64,000 bases of DNA from Flavobacteriales bacterium (GCA_020852835.1 JADZAC010000039.1:1-64000), one strand, 5' to 3'. Counted from the stretch's first letter, positions 51,067 through 59,476 are shown. The notes: generated from the sequence alone by a model not told the origin. Numbers and translations are program-made.

Positions 51067-52614
51067 CTACCACTTCCGGCCCAACCTGTCCATCACTTGC
51101 GCGGTGGTAGGGCCTCCCGGGCGCAGCAGGTGGAAGGTTTCGCCTGCGATGTTCAAAGTTTCGAAGGCGGGTCGGGCATCGTGCAAGCGGTTCCACAAGG
51201 CATCATCGCCGCCAACGAAAAGGATGGCTTTGTGCTGCGCTCCCTTTTCTTCCTGTCTGCGCCACCAGCGGCGGTCCAAGCCCACATAGAGCGTGGGCGG
51301 CAGGTTGGGCGACACGATGTTGCCGCCGTAGCACAAGGCCAGATGGAGCGACCCGTCCGGACCGTCCAGCCCGACCACCAGATCAGCCTGGTGCCGTGCG
51401 GCCACGGTGGAAACGGTATCCGCGTAAGCCACAAAGTCTGAATAGGGCCAGCTCTCCACCGGCACCCCGGTTCCCGGTTGCATGGCTGCATGGGCAATCC
51501 CGGCCACGTGCGTGGCTTTATACCAGGTAGTTCCTGCCGCCGCCACGATCAAACAAATGGCCGCTGCCGCGTGCATGCGCCATTTCAGGTGCGACAATGC
51601 CCATGCCAGCAGTATTGGAACGGCCAAGTACATGCGGTTGTAAGGGTAGAGCACGTGCCTGAACCCGTCCTGGACTTTCGCGAAGGAAAAGGAGAACAAG
51701 ATCAGTGGGAAGACCGCCGCAATGGCCCAAGCCAAGTTCTTGTGCCCTTGCCAGGCCGCGAGCAGCGCCACCACGGCCAATGCGGCCAGCACCCATGCCC
51801 CATGGTTCCATGCCGCGGGCATCAGCCACTGGAAATGGTCCCCAAGCTGCTGCAACCCTTCAGGCACCAGGTCGATGGGGTGGAACTCCATGCGCCAATC
51901 GTCGATGCGGTGTACCATGCGCCACGGCTGCCGGGCGTAGAACTGCATGGACAGGAAGTGTGCCGACAGGGGTGCAATGCTGCCTGCGGCCATGGAAAGC
52001 AGAGCGCGGAACCGCTGTTGCGAACCCAGCAGGAACCACATGCTGAAGGGCAGCCCGAAGATGGCCGCGTTGGGGTTGAGGTAAAGAGCGGTACCAAGGA
52101 TGAAGCCGATGGCAGCGGCTTTTCGCATTTCGGACTTGATCCGAAACGCCCAAGGAAGAGCTCCCAACGCGGCGATACCGGTAACGAAGCCGCGCGACAT
52201 GGTGGTGATCAGGTCCCACTGCACGGGGAGCAGCAGGGGAATGGCGAGAAAGGCCATGGCGGGCAACCACTCCTTGCTGCGTTTGTGCCAAAGGGAGAAG
52301 GAAATGAACGGCAGCAGGGCCAACAGCGAAGTGGAAACGGGCATGGCCGTGTGCATGGGCACGTGGCACCAAAGCAGGGGTACGGCCAGCAGCGATTCCA
52401 GGGCGGGATTGTAGTTCTGCCCGTACACGTAGGGTTCCCGGAAGATGCCGTGTGCAAAGTCGTTGGCCACGTTCCAGAAGAGCACATCGTCCGAACCGGC
52501 ATAGCGCATTCCGAATTCGACCATGGTGGCGGTGCGCACAACGAGCACGCAGATCAGCACGAACCACCAGGCCACGGCCATGCGCCGATCATGGGCGGGG
52601 GCGGTTTCAGCCAT
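51067..52614 (-). CDS. multispanning membrane protein, possibly GT-C-type glycosyltransferase
   Basis: 515 residues with about ten hydrophobic helices in the first 360 and a soluble C-terminal domain of about 130. The first periplasmic loop has YAGSDDVLFWNVANDFAHG, with adjacent Asp residues placed as in GT-C enzymes that use lipid-linked sugars. The family is not firmly recognised. It shares one base with the end of miaA (TAATG) and so is translationally coupled to it. Confidence 0.6.
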   Translation of the reverse strand: MAETAPAHDRRMAVAWWFVLICVLVVRTATMVEFGMRYAGSDDVLFWNVANDFAHGIFREPYVYGQNYNPALESLLAVPLLWCHVPMHTAMPVSTSLLALLPFISFSLWHKRSKEWLPAMAFLAIPLLLPVQWDLITTMSRGFVTGIAALGALPWAFRIKSEMRKAAAIGFILGTALYLNPNAAIFGLPFSMWFLLGSQQRFRALLSMAAGSIAPLSAHFLSMQFYARQPWRMVHRIDDWRMEFHPIDLVPEGLQQLGDHFQWLMPAAWNHGAWVLAALAVVALLAAWQGHKNLAWAIAAVFPLILFSFSFAKVQDGFRHVLYPYNRMYLAVPILLAWALSHLKWRMHAAAAICLIVAAAGTTWYKATHVAGIAHAAMQPGTGVPVESWPYSDFVAYADTVSTVAARHQADLVVGLDGPDGSLHLALCYGGNIVSPNLPPTLYVGLDRRWWRRQEEKGAQHKAILFVGGDDALWNRLHDARPAFETLNIAGETFHLLRPGGPTTAQVMDRLGRKW

Positions 52615-53516
52615 TATCGGCCAAGTTCACGGATCTTTTCCGGCGTGGCGATTTCGGGATGAAGAAAGCGCCAGCTTTTTTCCCGCCGCAGCCAGGTCAA
52701 CTGCCGCTTGGCGTAGTTGCGCGTATGCTGTTTGATCTGTTCAATGGCCTCTTCGCGGCCGGTCTTCCCGTCGAAGTGCTCGAAGAATTCGCGGTAGCCC
52801 ACGGTGCGCAAGGCGTTCAGTTCGCGGTAGGGCAGGAGGGAACGCGCTTCTTCCTCCAGGCCGTCGGCGATCATGCGGTCCACGCGGGCATCGATGCGGG
52901 CGTAGAGTTCCTCGCGCGGCAGGTCCAGGGCGATGCGCACGATGCGCAGGTCTTCGCGCTGGCGCGGGCCAATGCGCTGGGCGCTATAGGGCCGTCCGCT
53001 GGCAATGCACACCTCTAAGGCGCGGATCACGCGCTGGGGGTTTTGCCGGTCGATGACGCGGGAGATCTCCGGGTCCAAACGGTCCAACTCTTTCAAAAGG
53101 TCTTGCAGGCCGTGTTGCTGAAAGCGGTGTTGCAGCCGTTCGCGCACGGCGTGGTCCACCAAGGGCATGGGGTCCAGTCCGTTGGTGAGCGCATCCAGGT
53201 AGAGGCCGCTGCCGCCCACCAGCACCGCGATGCCGTGTTGCTTCAAGAGCTCTTGCAGCACGGGTTCCGCCTGCCGCGCGAATTCACCGGCGCTCCACGT
53301 TTCCTTCAGTTCCAAGTGGCCCAGGAAGTGGTGCTTCACGCCCAACAATTCTTCTTCCGCTGGCCGGGCGGTGCCGATGCGCATGGCGCGGTAGAACTGG
53401 CGGGAATCCCCGCTGATGACCTCCGTGCCGAAGTGCTTGGCCAAGGTGGCGGCCACCCGGGTTTTACCACTGGCAGTGGGACCGCCGATCACCACCAGCA
53501 AGCCCTGTGCGTCCAT
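52614..53516 (-). CDS. miaA: tRNA dimethylallyltransferase
   Basis: 300 residues. P-loop GGPTASGKT (11-19), VISGDSRQFYRAMRIGTARP, HHFLGHLELKETWSAGEF, LVGGSGLYLDAL and DPEISRVIDRQNPQRVIRAL are all family signatures. NYAKRQLTWLRREK is the C-terminal RNA contact. It adds dimethylallyl to A37 of tRNAs reading UNN codons. One-base overlaps with the genes on both sides place it inside a compact operon. Confidence 0.97.
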   Translation of the reverse strand: MDAQGLLVVIGGPTASGKTRVAATLAKHFGTEVISGDSRQFYRAMRIGTARPAEEELLGVKHHFLGHLELKETWSAGEFARQAEPVLQELLKQHGIAVLVGGSGLYLDALTNGLDPMPLVDHAVRERLQHRFQQHGLQDLLKELDRLDPEISRVIDRQNPQRVIRALEVCIASGRPYSAQRIGPRQREDLRIVRIALDLPREELYARIDARVDRMIADGLEEEARSLLPYRELNALRTVGYREFFEHFDGKTGREEAIEQIKQHTRNYAKRQLTWLRREKSWRFLHPEIATPEKIRELGR

Positions 53517-54064
53517 CAGTACTTGTCGCCCAGGTCGTCCACACTGCCGCCGTAGTGCTCGTCGTCCCCATCGTCGTCACCGTACGGGTCATCGCCGTTG
53601 TAGGGGTCGTCGAAGGCTTCGTCATCTTCCACGGCCAGCAGTTCCTGTCGGGAATCTTCGCGCGGGGCCTTGCCCACGCTCATGGCCACACGCGGGTAGG
53701 TGAGCGCGGGGTCCGGGTCGTCCGTGCCGATGCGCTCCACCAGGAACATCCACATGTGCAGGAAGTCATAGGCATACACAAAGCGCTGGTCGGCATCGCG
53801 CACGTGATCGCCCACTTCCACCTCGTGCATCAGCAGGGGCACCTTGCCTTCCTCCCCGAAGCCCAGGTCGGCCAAGGGAATTTCAGTGCCTTTGCCCCAT
53901 TCGGCGTCGCTTACGTAGAAGCAAGCCATTTCATCACCCGTGAAGCCGAAGGCCTCCTTGATGGCCTGGTGGAACTCGCGGAAGCTTTGTCCTGAACCGA
54001 TCTCAATGTCGCGGAACGCCTCGCTGGCGTCGTCGATCAGCACGCGGAAACGGTAGATGAGCAT
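53516..54064 (-). CDS. pRiA4b ORF-3-like (PF07929) protein
   Basis: 182 residues. IYRFRVLIDDASEAFRDIEI, SFREFHQAIKEAFGFTGDEM and LMHEVEVGDHVRDADQRFVY are typical of the family, and the C-terminal third is very acidic (DDPYNGDDPYGDDDGDDE). Family members are named after an IS1096 passenger gene, but stand-alone chromosomal copies such as this are common in Bacteroidota. Function unknown. It is the first gene of the seven-gene run; TACTTTCG at 54081-54088 is a promoter-like site 16 nt before the start. Confidence 0.85.
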   Translation of the reverse strand: MLIYRFRVLIDDASEAFRDIEIGSGQSFREFHQAIKEAFGFTGDEMACFYVSDAEWGKGTEIPLADLGFGEEGKVPLLMHEVEVGDHVRDADQRFVYAYDFLHMWMFLVERIGTDDPDPALTYPRVAMSVGKAPREDSRQELLAVEDDEAFDDPYNGDDPYGDDDGDDEHYGGSVDDLGDKY

Positions 54065-54080
54065 GGGTGTGGATGAAGCG

Positions 54081-54088
54081 CGAAAGTA
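54081..54088 (-). promoter_or_regulatory. -7-like element (TACTTTCG)
   Basis: One mismatch from TAnnTTTG on the minus strand, 16 nt before ATG 54064. It is the likely promoter for the seven-gene run down to 48702. Confidence 0.45.
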
Positions 54089-54125
54089 GCCTGAGATAGG
54101 GGTGAATCCGAGTTGTCCGTTGTTA

Positions 54126-54184
54126 GGGCGTAGTTCGTGGTTGGTGGTGTGAGCGCTCCGAACGCCGAACTACGAACTACGCCC
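54126..54184. repeat. TAGTTCG palindromic repeat 1
   Basis: GGGCGTAGTTCG (54126-54137) is inverted at 54173-54184. The right arm overlaps the last codons of the tRNA nucleotidyltransferase gene and supplies its TAG stop (minus strand). Confidence 0.7.
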
Positions 54185-55645
54185 CGGCTCCTCCATCCCC
54201 TCCACCACCGTCAGCCCGAGTTTCTTCCCTTCCTCCAACATTAATGGCCAGGCAGCCGCACGGTCGTTGTGTATCCTGCCGTCCAAGATCGCATCCTTGA
54301 TCACCGTCTTGATGTCGCCGATGGCCTTGCAGGGCGCGATGTTGAACGCGGCCATGATGTCCTCGCCGGTGATGGGCGGCTGGAAGTTGCGCACGCGGTC
54401 CTTTTCCTCCACCTCCTTCAGCTTTTCCAGCACCAGTTCGTAGTTGGCCAAGTAGCGCTTCTTGCGGGCCTCGTTCTTGCTGGTGATGTCCGCCTTGCAG
54501 AGGATCATCAGCGCGTCGATGTCGTCGCCGGCATCGAAGAGCAGGCGGCGCACGGCGCTGTCGGTGACTTCCTCCTTGGTGAGGGCGATGGGCCGCAGGT
54601 GCAGGGCCACCAGTTTTTTCACGAAGCGCATCTGCTCGTCCAAGGGCAGCTTCATGCGGCGGAAGATGCCGGGCACCATGCGGGCGCCCTTGTCCTCGTG
54701 GCCATGGAAGGTCCAGCCGCGGCCCTGCTCGAAGCGTTTGGTGCGCGGCTTGGCGATGTCGTGCAGCACGGCGGCCCAGCGCAGCCAGAGGTCGTCGCTG
54801 TGCTTGGCCACGTTGTCCAGCACTTGGATGGTATGGTAAAAGTTGTCCTTGTGGCCGATGCCGAATTTTTCCTCCGCGCCCAGCAGCTCCACCATTTCGG
54901 GGAAGAAACGCACCAGCAGTCCGCTGTCCAGGAGGAGTTTGAAGCCGATGCTGGGCACCGGTGCCAGGATGATCTTGTTCAGTTCGGTGTGGATGCGCTC
55001 GGCACTGATGATGTCCAAGCGCTCGGCGTTGCGCCGGATGGCCTCGAAGGTGGGCGCGTCAATGAAATAGCCCAATTGCGTGGCGAAGCGGATGGCCCGC
55101 ATCATGCGCAGCGGGTCGTCGCTGAAGGTGATGTCGGGATCAAGCGGGGTGCGGATGATGCCGCGCTCCAGGTCGTGAACGCCGTTGAAGGGGTCCACCA
55201 GCGCGCCCCGGTCGGTTTCGTTCAGGGAAATGGCGAGCGCGTTGATGGTGAAATCGCGCCGCTCCTGGTCGTCGCGCAGGGTGCCGGGCGCCACCTCGGG
55301 CTTGCGGCTGTTGCGCTGGTAGCTCTCCTTGCGGGCGCCCACGAACTCCACCTGCAGTTCATCCAGCATGAACATGGCGGTGCCGAAATTCTTGAACACA
55401 TGCACCTTGCCCGCGTTGAGCTCCTTGGCCACGGCTTCGGCATAAGCGATGCCGTCCCCCTCGCACACGATGTCGATGTCTTTGCAGGGCCGGCCCAGCA
55501 GCAGGTCGCGCACATAGCCGCCAATGGCGAAGGCGCGTACGCCCATGCGCTCCGCCACCCGCGAGGCGGCCTGGAACAAGGGTTGTTCCGCAACGCCCTC
55601 CAAGCGTGTGGTGTCAACGGTAAATGCGGTGGTGCGCTCGGACAC
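54170..55645 (-). CDS. cca: CCA-adding/tRNA nucleotidyltransferase with HD domain
   Basis: 491 residues. Polymerase-beta head: AFAIGGYVRDLLLG (GGxVRD from about 42) and KDIDIV (Asp56, Asp58). RRDFTINALAIS and GIIRTPLDPDITFSDDPLRM follow, with the neck/body helices. The C-terminal half carries an HD phosphohydrolase motif (AAVLHDIAKPRTKRF, HGHEDKGARM). It adds or repairs the 3' CCA, which the two tRNA genes here do not encode. No ATG precedes the conserved region; GTG 55645 is the best start. The last codons (GRSS-stop) come from the TAGTTCG repeat. Confidence 0.93.
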   Translation of the reverse strand: MSERTTAFTVDTTRLEGVAEQPLFQAASRVAERMGVRAFAIGGYVRDLLLGRPCKDIDIVCEGDGIAYAEAVAKELNAGKVHVFKNFGTAMFMLDELQVEFVGARKESYQRNSRKPEVAPGTLRDDQERRDFTINALAISLNETDRGALVDPFNGVHDLERGIIRTPLDPDITFSDDPLRMMRAIRFATQLGYFIDAPTFEAIRRNAERLDIISAERIHTELNKIILAPVPSIGFKLLLDSGLLVRFFPEMVELLGAEEKFGIGHKDNFYHTIQVLDNVAKHSDDLWLRWAAVLHDIAKPRTKRFEQGRGWTFHGHEDKGARMVPGIFRRMKLPLDEQMRFVKKLVALHLRPIALTKEEVTDSAVRRLLFDAGDDIDALMILCKADITSKNEARKKRYLANYELVLEKLKEVEEKDRVRNFQPPITGEDIMAAFNIAPCKAIGDIKTVIKDAILDGRIHNDRAAAWPLMLEEGKKLGLTVVEGMEEPGRSS

Positions 55646-55672
55646 GGGTGCGGGATTTTCCGAATGGGGCCG

Positions 55673-55680
55673 CGAAAATA
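55673..55680 (-). promoter_or_regulatory. -7-like element (TATTTTCG) of cca
   Basis: One mismatch from TAnnTTTG on the minus strand, 27 nt before the GTG start at 55645. Confidence 0.4.
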
Positions 55681-55725
55681 GGACCGATGGTTCAGTGGGA
55701 GGCGCCACAGGCAAAAGCAAGTTCC

Positions 55726-55733
55726 TATCTTTG
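55726..55733 (+). promoter_or_regulatory. -7 promoter element (TATCTTTG) of the toxin-antitoxin pair
   Basis: Perfect TAnnTTTG ending 5 nt before the antitoxin ATG. Confidence 0.6.
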
Positions 55734-55738
55734 GCTAC

Positions 55739-55957
55739 ATGAAGATCCCCCTGCAATATGTGAACGATGCGGATGGCAATCTGCAAGCCGTTCAAGTGTC
55801 GGTGGAAGAGTGGAACAAGCTTGCCGAACGCATTCGCCACTATGAACAGTTGCTGAAATTGCGGGATGATCTGACGACAGCGTTTTCCCAAGTAGAGCGG
55901 ATGCGCAAGGGAAAATTGCGGAAGCCCACCTTGACGGAGGTGCTGAATGCCGTATAG
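55739..55957 (+). CDS. type II antitoxin (partner of RelE-like toxin)
   Basis: 72 residues. It begins MKIPLQYVNDADGNLQAVQV, then SVEEWNKLAERIRHYEQLLK and a helical, basic C-terminus (RMRKGKLRKPTLTEVLNAV). Small size, predicted helix-rich dimer and an 11-nt overlap with the toxin gene fit an antitoxin; the DNA-binding type is not clear. It is expected to neutralise the toxin and repress the shared promoter. Confidence 0.78.
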   Translation: MKIPLQYVNDADGNLQAVQVSVEEWNKLAERIRHYEQLLKLRDDLTTAFSQVERMRKGKLRKPTLTEVLNAV

Positions 55958-56276
55958 GGTCATACCGACGCCGGTCTTTCGAAAGAAGGTGAAGGCCCTT
56001 TTGAAGAGGTACCGTTCACTGCGTGATGAACTTATGGCGATCGAGGCGGATCTGAAACGTGATCCACATCTGGGCACCAGCTTGGGCCACGGTGTTTTCA
56101 AGGTGCGCGTGGCGATCAAGAGCAAAGGGAAGGGGAAGAGCGGTGGTGCCCGATTGATCACGTACGTGATCACCGAGGACAAGGAGGTCTATCTCTTGAG
56201 CATCTATGACAAATCCGAAATGGACAGTTTGGATACCAAGGCGATCAAGGAACTGGTCGCTCAAGTTTCGCATTGA
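55947..56276 (+). CDS. RelE/ParE-superfamily toxin
   Basis: 109 residues. TPVFRKKVKALLKRYRSLRD (long N-terminal helices), LGHGVFKVRVAIKSKGKGKS, GGARLITYVITEDKEVYLLS and IYDKSEMDSLDTKAIKELV follow the RelE fold order, with basic residues for RNA contact and the (L/I)Y-D-K-S-E strand-helix end. It probably cleaves mRNA at the ribosome. Translation is coupled to the antitoxin. The pair lies between cca and a deaminase gene. Confidence 0.82.
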   Translation: MPYRVIPTPVFRKKVKALLKRYRSLRDELMAIEADLKRDPHLGTSLGHGVFKVRVAIKSKGKGKSGGARLITYVITEDKEVYLLSIYDKSEMDSLDTKAIKELVAQVSH

Positions 56277-56318
56277 ACGAAACGAGTCAGGTTTACCCGA
56301 GGATCCAAGATCATTCCC

Positions 56319-56750
56319 ATGGACCAATTCATGCTAGCGGCCATCGACGAGGCGCGCAGGGGCCTTGCGGAAGGCGGCATCCCCATTGGCTCCGCGCTGG
56401 TGCGGGACGGTAAGCTCATCGCCACCGGCCGCAACAAGCGGGTGCAGGAGCGCAACCCCATTTTGCACGGCGAGATGGACTGCTTGAACAATGCGGGCCG
56501 CATCGGCAGCTACCGCAACACGGTGATCTACTCCACCTTGATGCCGTGCTACATGTGCGCGGGCACCATCGTGCAGTTCAAGATCCCCAAGGTGGTCGTG
56601 GGGGAGAGCCGCACCTTCCCCGGTGCACGCAAGTTCATGGAGGAGCACGGTGTGGAGGTGATCGACCTGGACCTGCCGGAATGCGTGCGCATGATGGAGG
56701 AGTTCATCGCCGCCAAGCCTGAACTGTGGAACGAGGATATTGGGGGGTAG
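56319..56750 (+). CDS. cytosine deaminase of yeast FCY1 type
   Basis: 143 residues. Zinc site His50-G-Glu52 (ILHGEMDCLNNAGR) and PCYMCAGTI (Cys77, Cys80). Beyond the common CDA fold, the phrases GLAEGGIPIGSALV, GRNKRVQERNPILHGE, LMPCYMCAGTIVQF, VVVGESRTFPG and ELWNEDIGG parallel yeast Fcy1 closely, including its C-terminal helix that caps the active site. It therefore probably deaminates free cytosine to uracil (salvage) rather than tRNA adenosine. ATG 56319 is 42 nt after the toxin stop. The stop TAG touches the next palindromic repeat. Confidence 0.83.
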   Translation: MDQFMLAAIDEARRGLAEGGIPIGSALVRDGKLIATGRNKRVQERNPILHGEMDCLNNAGRIGSYRNTVIYSTLMPCYMCAGTIVQFKIPKVVVGESRTFPGARKFMEEHGVEVIDLDLPECVRMMEEFIAAKPELWNEDIGG

Positions 56751-56840
56751 GGCACAGGGCGTAGTTCGCAGGGAATAGTGCCACGCACCAATCCCTTGCC
56801 CTACGCCCTGTGCACTACGCCCTACGAACTGCGAACTAGC
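56751..56840. repeat. TAGTTCG palindromic repeat 2
   Basis: GGGCACAGGGCGTAGTTCGC at the left; CTACGCCCTGTGC, CTACGCCC and TACGAACTGCGAAC in inverted sense at the right. It fills the whole space between the convergent stops of the deaminase and the cytochrome. Confidence 0.7.
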
Positions 56841-57287
56841 TCAGTGCTTCTCCGGGATCGGGATCGTCACCATGTTGTTCGGCTCCTCATGCCCGTTGTG
56901 GCAGGTATTGCAGGAAACCTTGTACTGCGATTGCAGGTAGTTGGTCTTGAAATCGCCGTCCACCCCGAAGTACTGCTTGTTCAGCTCCTGCACCATCTTC
57001 ATCATCTCGATGGTGGTCTGCTTGTGCTTGGTGTCCGCAGCCCAATCCATCTTGTTGGGGTCGGTAGCGCTGTGGGTATGGCAATCGCCGCAGTTCATGT
57101 TCAAGGCCACCTCAAAGCTGTGCATCACCTGCATGAGCTCTTCATCCGAGATGTCCTTGGGAAGGATCTTCAGGTTGTTTTCATGGTTGCCGGGCCGGGG
57201 TGCCGGGCTGAAGGCATAGCTGCCCACTACCACTGCACCGGCGATCAGGGAAAGGACGATGGTTTTTTGGGGGGAGCGATAGGTCAT
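56841..57287 (-). CDS. exported c-type cytochrome, reaction-centre-cytochrome-like
   Basis: 148 residues. Signal or anchor VLSLIAGAVVVGSYAF. LKILPKDISDEELMQVMHSF followed by CGDCH (66-70) and later CNTCH (126-130) matches the two-haem unit of the CytoC_RC (PF02276) family common in non-photosynthetic Bacteroidota. Met residues between the sites (EMMKM) could be axial ligands. Periplasmic electron carrier; the partner is unknown. Confidence 0.85.
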   Translation of the reverse strand: MTYRSPQKTIVLSLIAGAVVVGSYAFSPAPRPGNHENNLKILPKDISDEELMQVMHSFEVALNMNCGDCHTHSATDPNKMDWAADTKHKQTTIEMMKMVQELNKQYFGVDGDFKTNYLQSQYKVSCNTCHNGHEEPNNMVTIPIPEKH

Positions 57288-57366
57288 GATGGAATGGATC
57301 GGGTTGGTCTGGATCAGGAGGGCAAGGTACTTAATGTCACGGAATTGTCAGTAGTGTGGATCGGGG

Positions 57367-58407
57367 TCAGTGCGCAACTGCGTGACCGACACCGATTTCC
57401 AGCGCGCACTTGAAATGTCCTTCGGGGCAAGCCTTGTGCCCGTGCAGGCCGCAGGGTCTGCAATACAACGGCTCGGCGCGCTGCACCACGCGACCGTTGG
57501 CGTGCAACGGCCCGAATCCGAAGGCTGGCATCGTGCTGCAGAACACAGCGGTCACAGGGGCACGCATGGCGCCGGCGATATGCAGCGGTGCACTGTCATT
57601 CACGTAGTTCATCGCGGCGCCTTCCATCAATGCCGCAGTGCCCAGTAGGGAAAGTTTGCCGGCCAGCACCTCGCCGCGCCCGGCTTCCTTGGTGATGCGA
57701 CCACACAGTGCCACATCACCCGGCGCACCGATCAGCAGCACACGCTGTCCCTTCGGGATGAGCTTGATCAACTTCACCCATTGTTCCGCTGGCCATTGCT
57801 TGGTGAACCATACCGACGCCGGCGCGATGGTGATGTATTGCCCCCTCAGGTTCTCCGCCTCAGGACCCTGAGGCCCCAACAGTCCGGCCACCTGTGCGCG
57901 TTCTGCTTCCGATGGATACAACCTTGGCAGCGGTCTTGCCCCATCGGTGAGGTGTGCGATCAATGCATTCAAGCGGTCCATCTCGTGCACGCCGCTGTCC
58001 GCGACTTTCCCGCGCAACTCGCGCCAATCCGGGATTTGGTGCGGCACCTTGCGCGTGAAGAGGAAGCTCAGCGGGTTTTTGCTGAATCCGATCGTCTCCC
58101 TCCCGCCGGAAAGCGCCGTCATCAGCCCGGTGCTGAAGTAGCGCTGCGCATTGATCACGTGGTCGTACCGGCGCTTGCGCAGCTCGCCGATCAGCTGGAA
58201 CAGTGCGCGGTTCTTGCCCTGCCCCTTATCCCATACGTGGAGCTTGCGCAGGTAGGGATGCCCGTTGAACAGTCCGTCATTGCCCTTGCGCACCACCATG
58301 TCGATCGCGGCGTCCGGGTACCACGCATGCAGCTTCTCCGCCAGGCCGGTGGCCAGCACGGCATCGCCCAGGAAGGCGGTCTGTATGATCAGGAACTGCT
58401 TGGCCAT
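57367..58407 (-). CDS. glycosyltransferase family 9 (heptosyltransferase-like)
   Basis: 346 residues. FLIIQTAFLGDAVLATGLAE at the N-terminus, IDMVVRKGNDGLFNGHPYL, the donor-site region APASVWFTKQWPAEQWVKLI, and NDSAPLHIAGAMRAPVTAVF are GT9/ADP-heptose transferase signatures. A Cys cluster near the end (YCRPCGLHGHKACPEGHFKC) is typical of this subgroup. It probably adds a sugar to lipopolysaccharide core at the inner face of the membrane. Confidence 0.9.
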   Translation of the reverse strand: MAKQFLIIQTAFLGDAVLATGLAEKLHAWYPDAAIDMVVRKGNDGLFNGHPYLRKLHVWDKGQGKNRALFQLIGELRKRRYDHVINAQRYFSTGLMTALSGGRETIGFSKNPLSFLFTRKVPHQIPDWRELRGKVADSGVHEMDRLNALIAHLTDGARPLPRLYPSEAERAQVAGLLGPQGPEAENLRGQYITIAPASVWFTKQWPAEQWVKLIKLIPKGQRVLLIGAPGDVALCGRITKEAGRGEVLAGKLSLLGTAALMEGAAMNYVNDSAPLHIAGAMRAPVTAVFCSTMPAFGFGPLHANGRVVQRAEPLYCRPCGLHGHKACPEGHFKCALEIGVGHAVAH

Positions 58408-58436
58408 GCGGGTGTGCCGTTTCCCTTTCTTGCAGT

Positions 58437-58520
58437 TGTCAGTGGTTCGTTGTTGGTTGTCCGTGGGCCGCGCACCTAATGGCTGACAACTGACAACAGA
58501 AAACTACGAACCACGAACTC
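58437..58520. repeat. TAGTTCG palindromic repeat 3
   Basis: GTTGTCAGTGGTTCGTTGTT at the left and GACAACTGACAACAG plus AACTACGAACCACGAACTC at the right. It lies just downstream of the dapD stop (58527, minus strand) and upstream of the GT9 start. Confidence 0.65.
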
Positions 58521-58526
58521 ACCCCC

Positions 58527-59354
58527 TTACACCGCCACATGGTGCTCCCGTAGAACATCGTTCAAGCTCGTCTTGCGGTCCGTGCTCTCCTTGCGCTGCC
58601 CGATGATGAGCGCACACGGCACGCCGTACTCCCCGGCGGGGAAGCGCTTGGGCACCGTGCCCGGGATCACCACGCTGCGCGGCGGCACATGGCCCTTCAT
58701 CTCCACCGGCTCCGGACCGGTAATGTCGATGATGCGGGTGCTGGCCGTGAGCACCACGTTGGCGCCCAGCACGGCCTCGCGGCCCACATGCACGCCTTCC
58801 ACCACAATGGCGCGGCTACCTATGAAGGCGCCGTCCTCAATGATCACAGGCGCGGCCTGCACGGGCTCCAGCACCCCGCCGATGCCCACGCCGCCGCTCA
58901 AGTGTACGTGCTTGCCGATCTGTGCGCAGCTGCCTACGGTGGCCCAGGTGTCCACCATGCTGCCTTCGTCCACGTAAGCACCGATGTTCACGTAGCCGGG
59001 CATCAGGATCACCCCGGGGGCGATGTAGCTGCCGTGCCGCGCGATGGCATGCGGCACCACGCGTACCCCCAGCCGCGCGTAGTTGCGCTTCAACGGGATC
59101 TTGTCGTGGAATTCCAGCGGCCCGCACTCCATCGTCACCATCTTGCGGATGGGGAAGTACAACAGCACGGCCTTCTTCACCCATTCGTTCACTTTCCATC
59201 CATTGGTGGCTGTCGGCCCGAGCGAAGTCGAGGGCTCCGCCACGCGCAATTCTCCCCGGTCCAGTTGCTCCACCACGCCCTCAATGGCCTGCACCACTTC
59301 AGGGTCGGCCAGCAGGCTGCGGTCCTCCCATGCTTTTTCGATCAGTTCGTGCAT
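58527..59354 (-). CDS. dapD: 2,3,4,5-tetrahydropyridine-2,6-dicarboxylate N-succinyltransferase
   Basis: 275 residues. Left-handed beta-helix acyltransferase: MVDTWATVGSCAQIGKHVHL, SGGVGIGGVLEP, IIEDGAFIGSRAIVVEGV and REAVLGANVVLTAST are hexapeptide repeats. WKVNEWVKKAVLLYFP in the N-terminal domain and a C-terminal VPKRFPAGEYGVPCALIIG complete the family pattern. It adds succinyl to tetrahydrodipicolinate in lysine and diaminopimelate synthesis. ATG 59354 is preferred because a GATCTTTG -7-like element ends 4 nt before it. Confidence 0.95.
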   Translation of the reverse strand: MHELIEKAWEDRSLLADPEVVQAIEGVVEQLDRGELRVAEPSTSLGPTATNGWKVNEWVKKAVLLYFPIRKMVTMECGPLEFHDKIPLKRNYARLGVRVVPHAIARHGSYIAPGVILMPGYVNIGAYVDEGSMVDTWATVGSCAQIGKHVHLSGGVGIGGVLEPVQAAPVIIEDGAFIGSRAIVVEGVHVGREAVLGANVVLTASTRIIDITGPEPVEMKGHVPPRSVVIPGTVPKRFPAGEYGVPCALIIGQRKESTDRKTSLNDVLREHHVAV

Positions 59355-59358
59355 GGGC

Positions 59359-59366
59359 CAAAGATC
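59359..59366 (-). promoter_or_regulatory. -7-like element (GATCTTTG) of dapD
   Basis: One mismatch from TAnnTTTG on the minus strand, 4 nt before the ATG; almost no leader. Confidence 0.45.
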
Positions 59367-59476
59367 GCCCGATTCCGGTCCGCGGCACTGATGGCTGAAA
59401 CATGGGATTGCTCCCTCCGGATCTCCGCTCAGGGACCTTGGAGCTATGCGAAGCACGGAGTTGATCCGCCCAACCC

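Noticed and set aside
53516-54064. Possible insertion-sequence passenger gene
   Set aside because: The family is named after an IS1096 passenger, but there is no transposase, no terminal repeat, and the gene is embedded in an operon with miaA.
54170-56182. Longer start for the tRNA nucleotidyltransferase (670 residues)
   Set aside because: The extra 179 residues run antisense through the toxin-antitoxin genes and show no conserved features; GTG 55645 precedes the real head domain.
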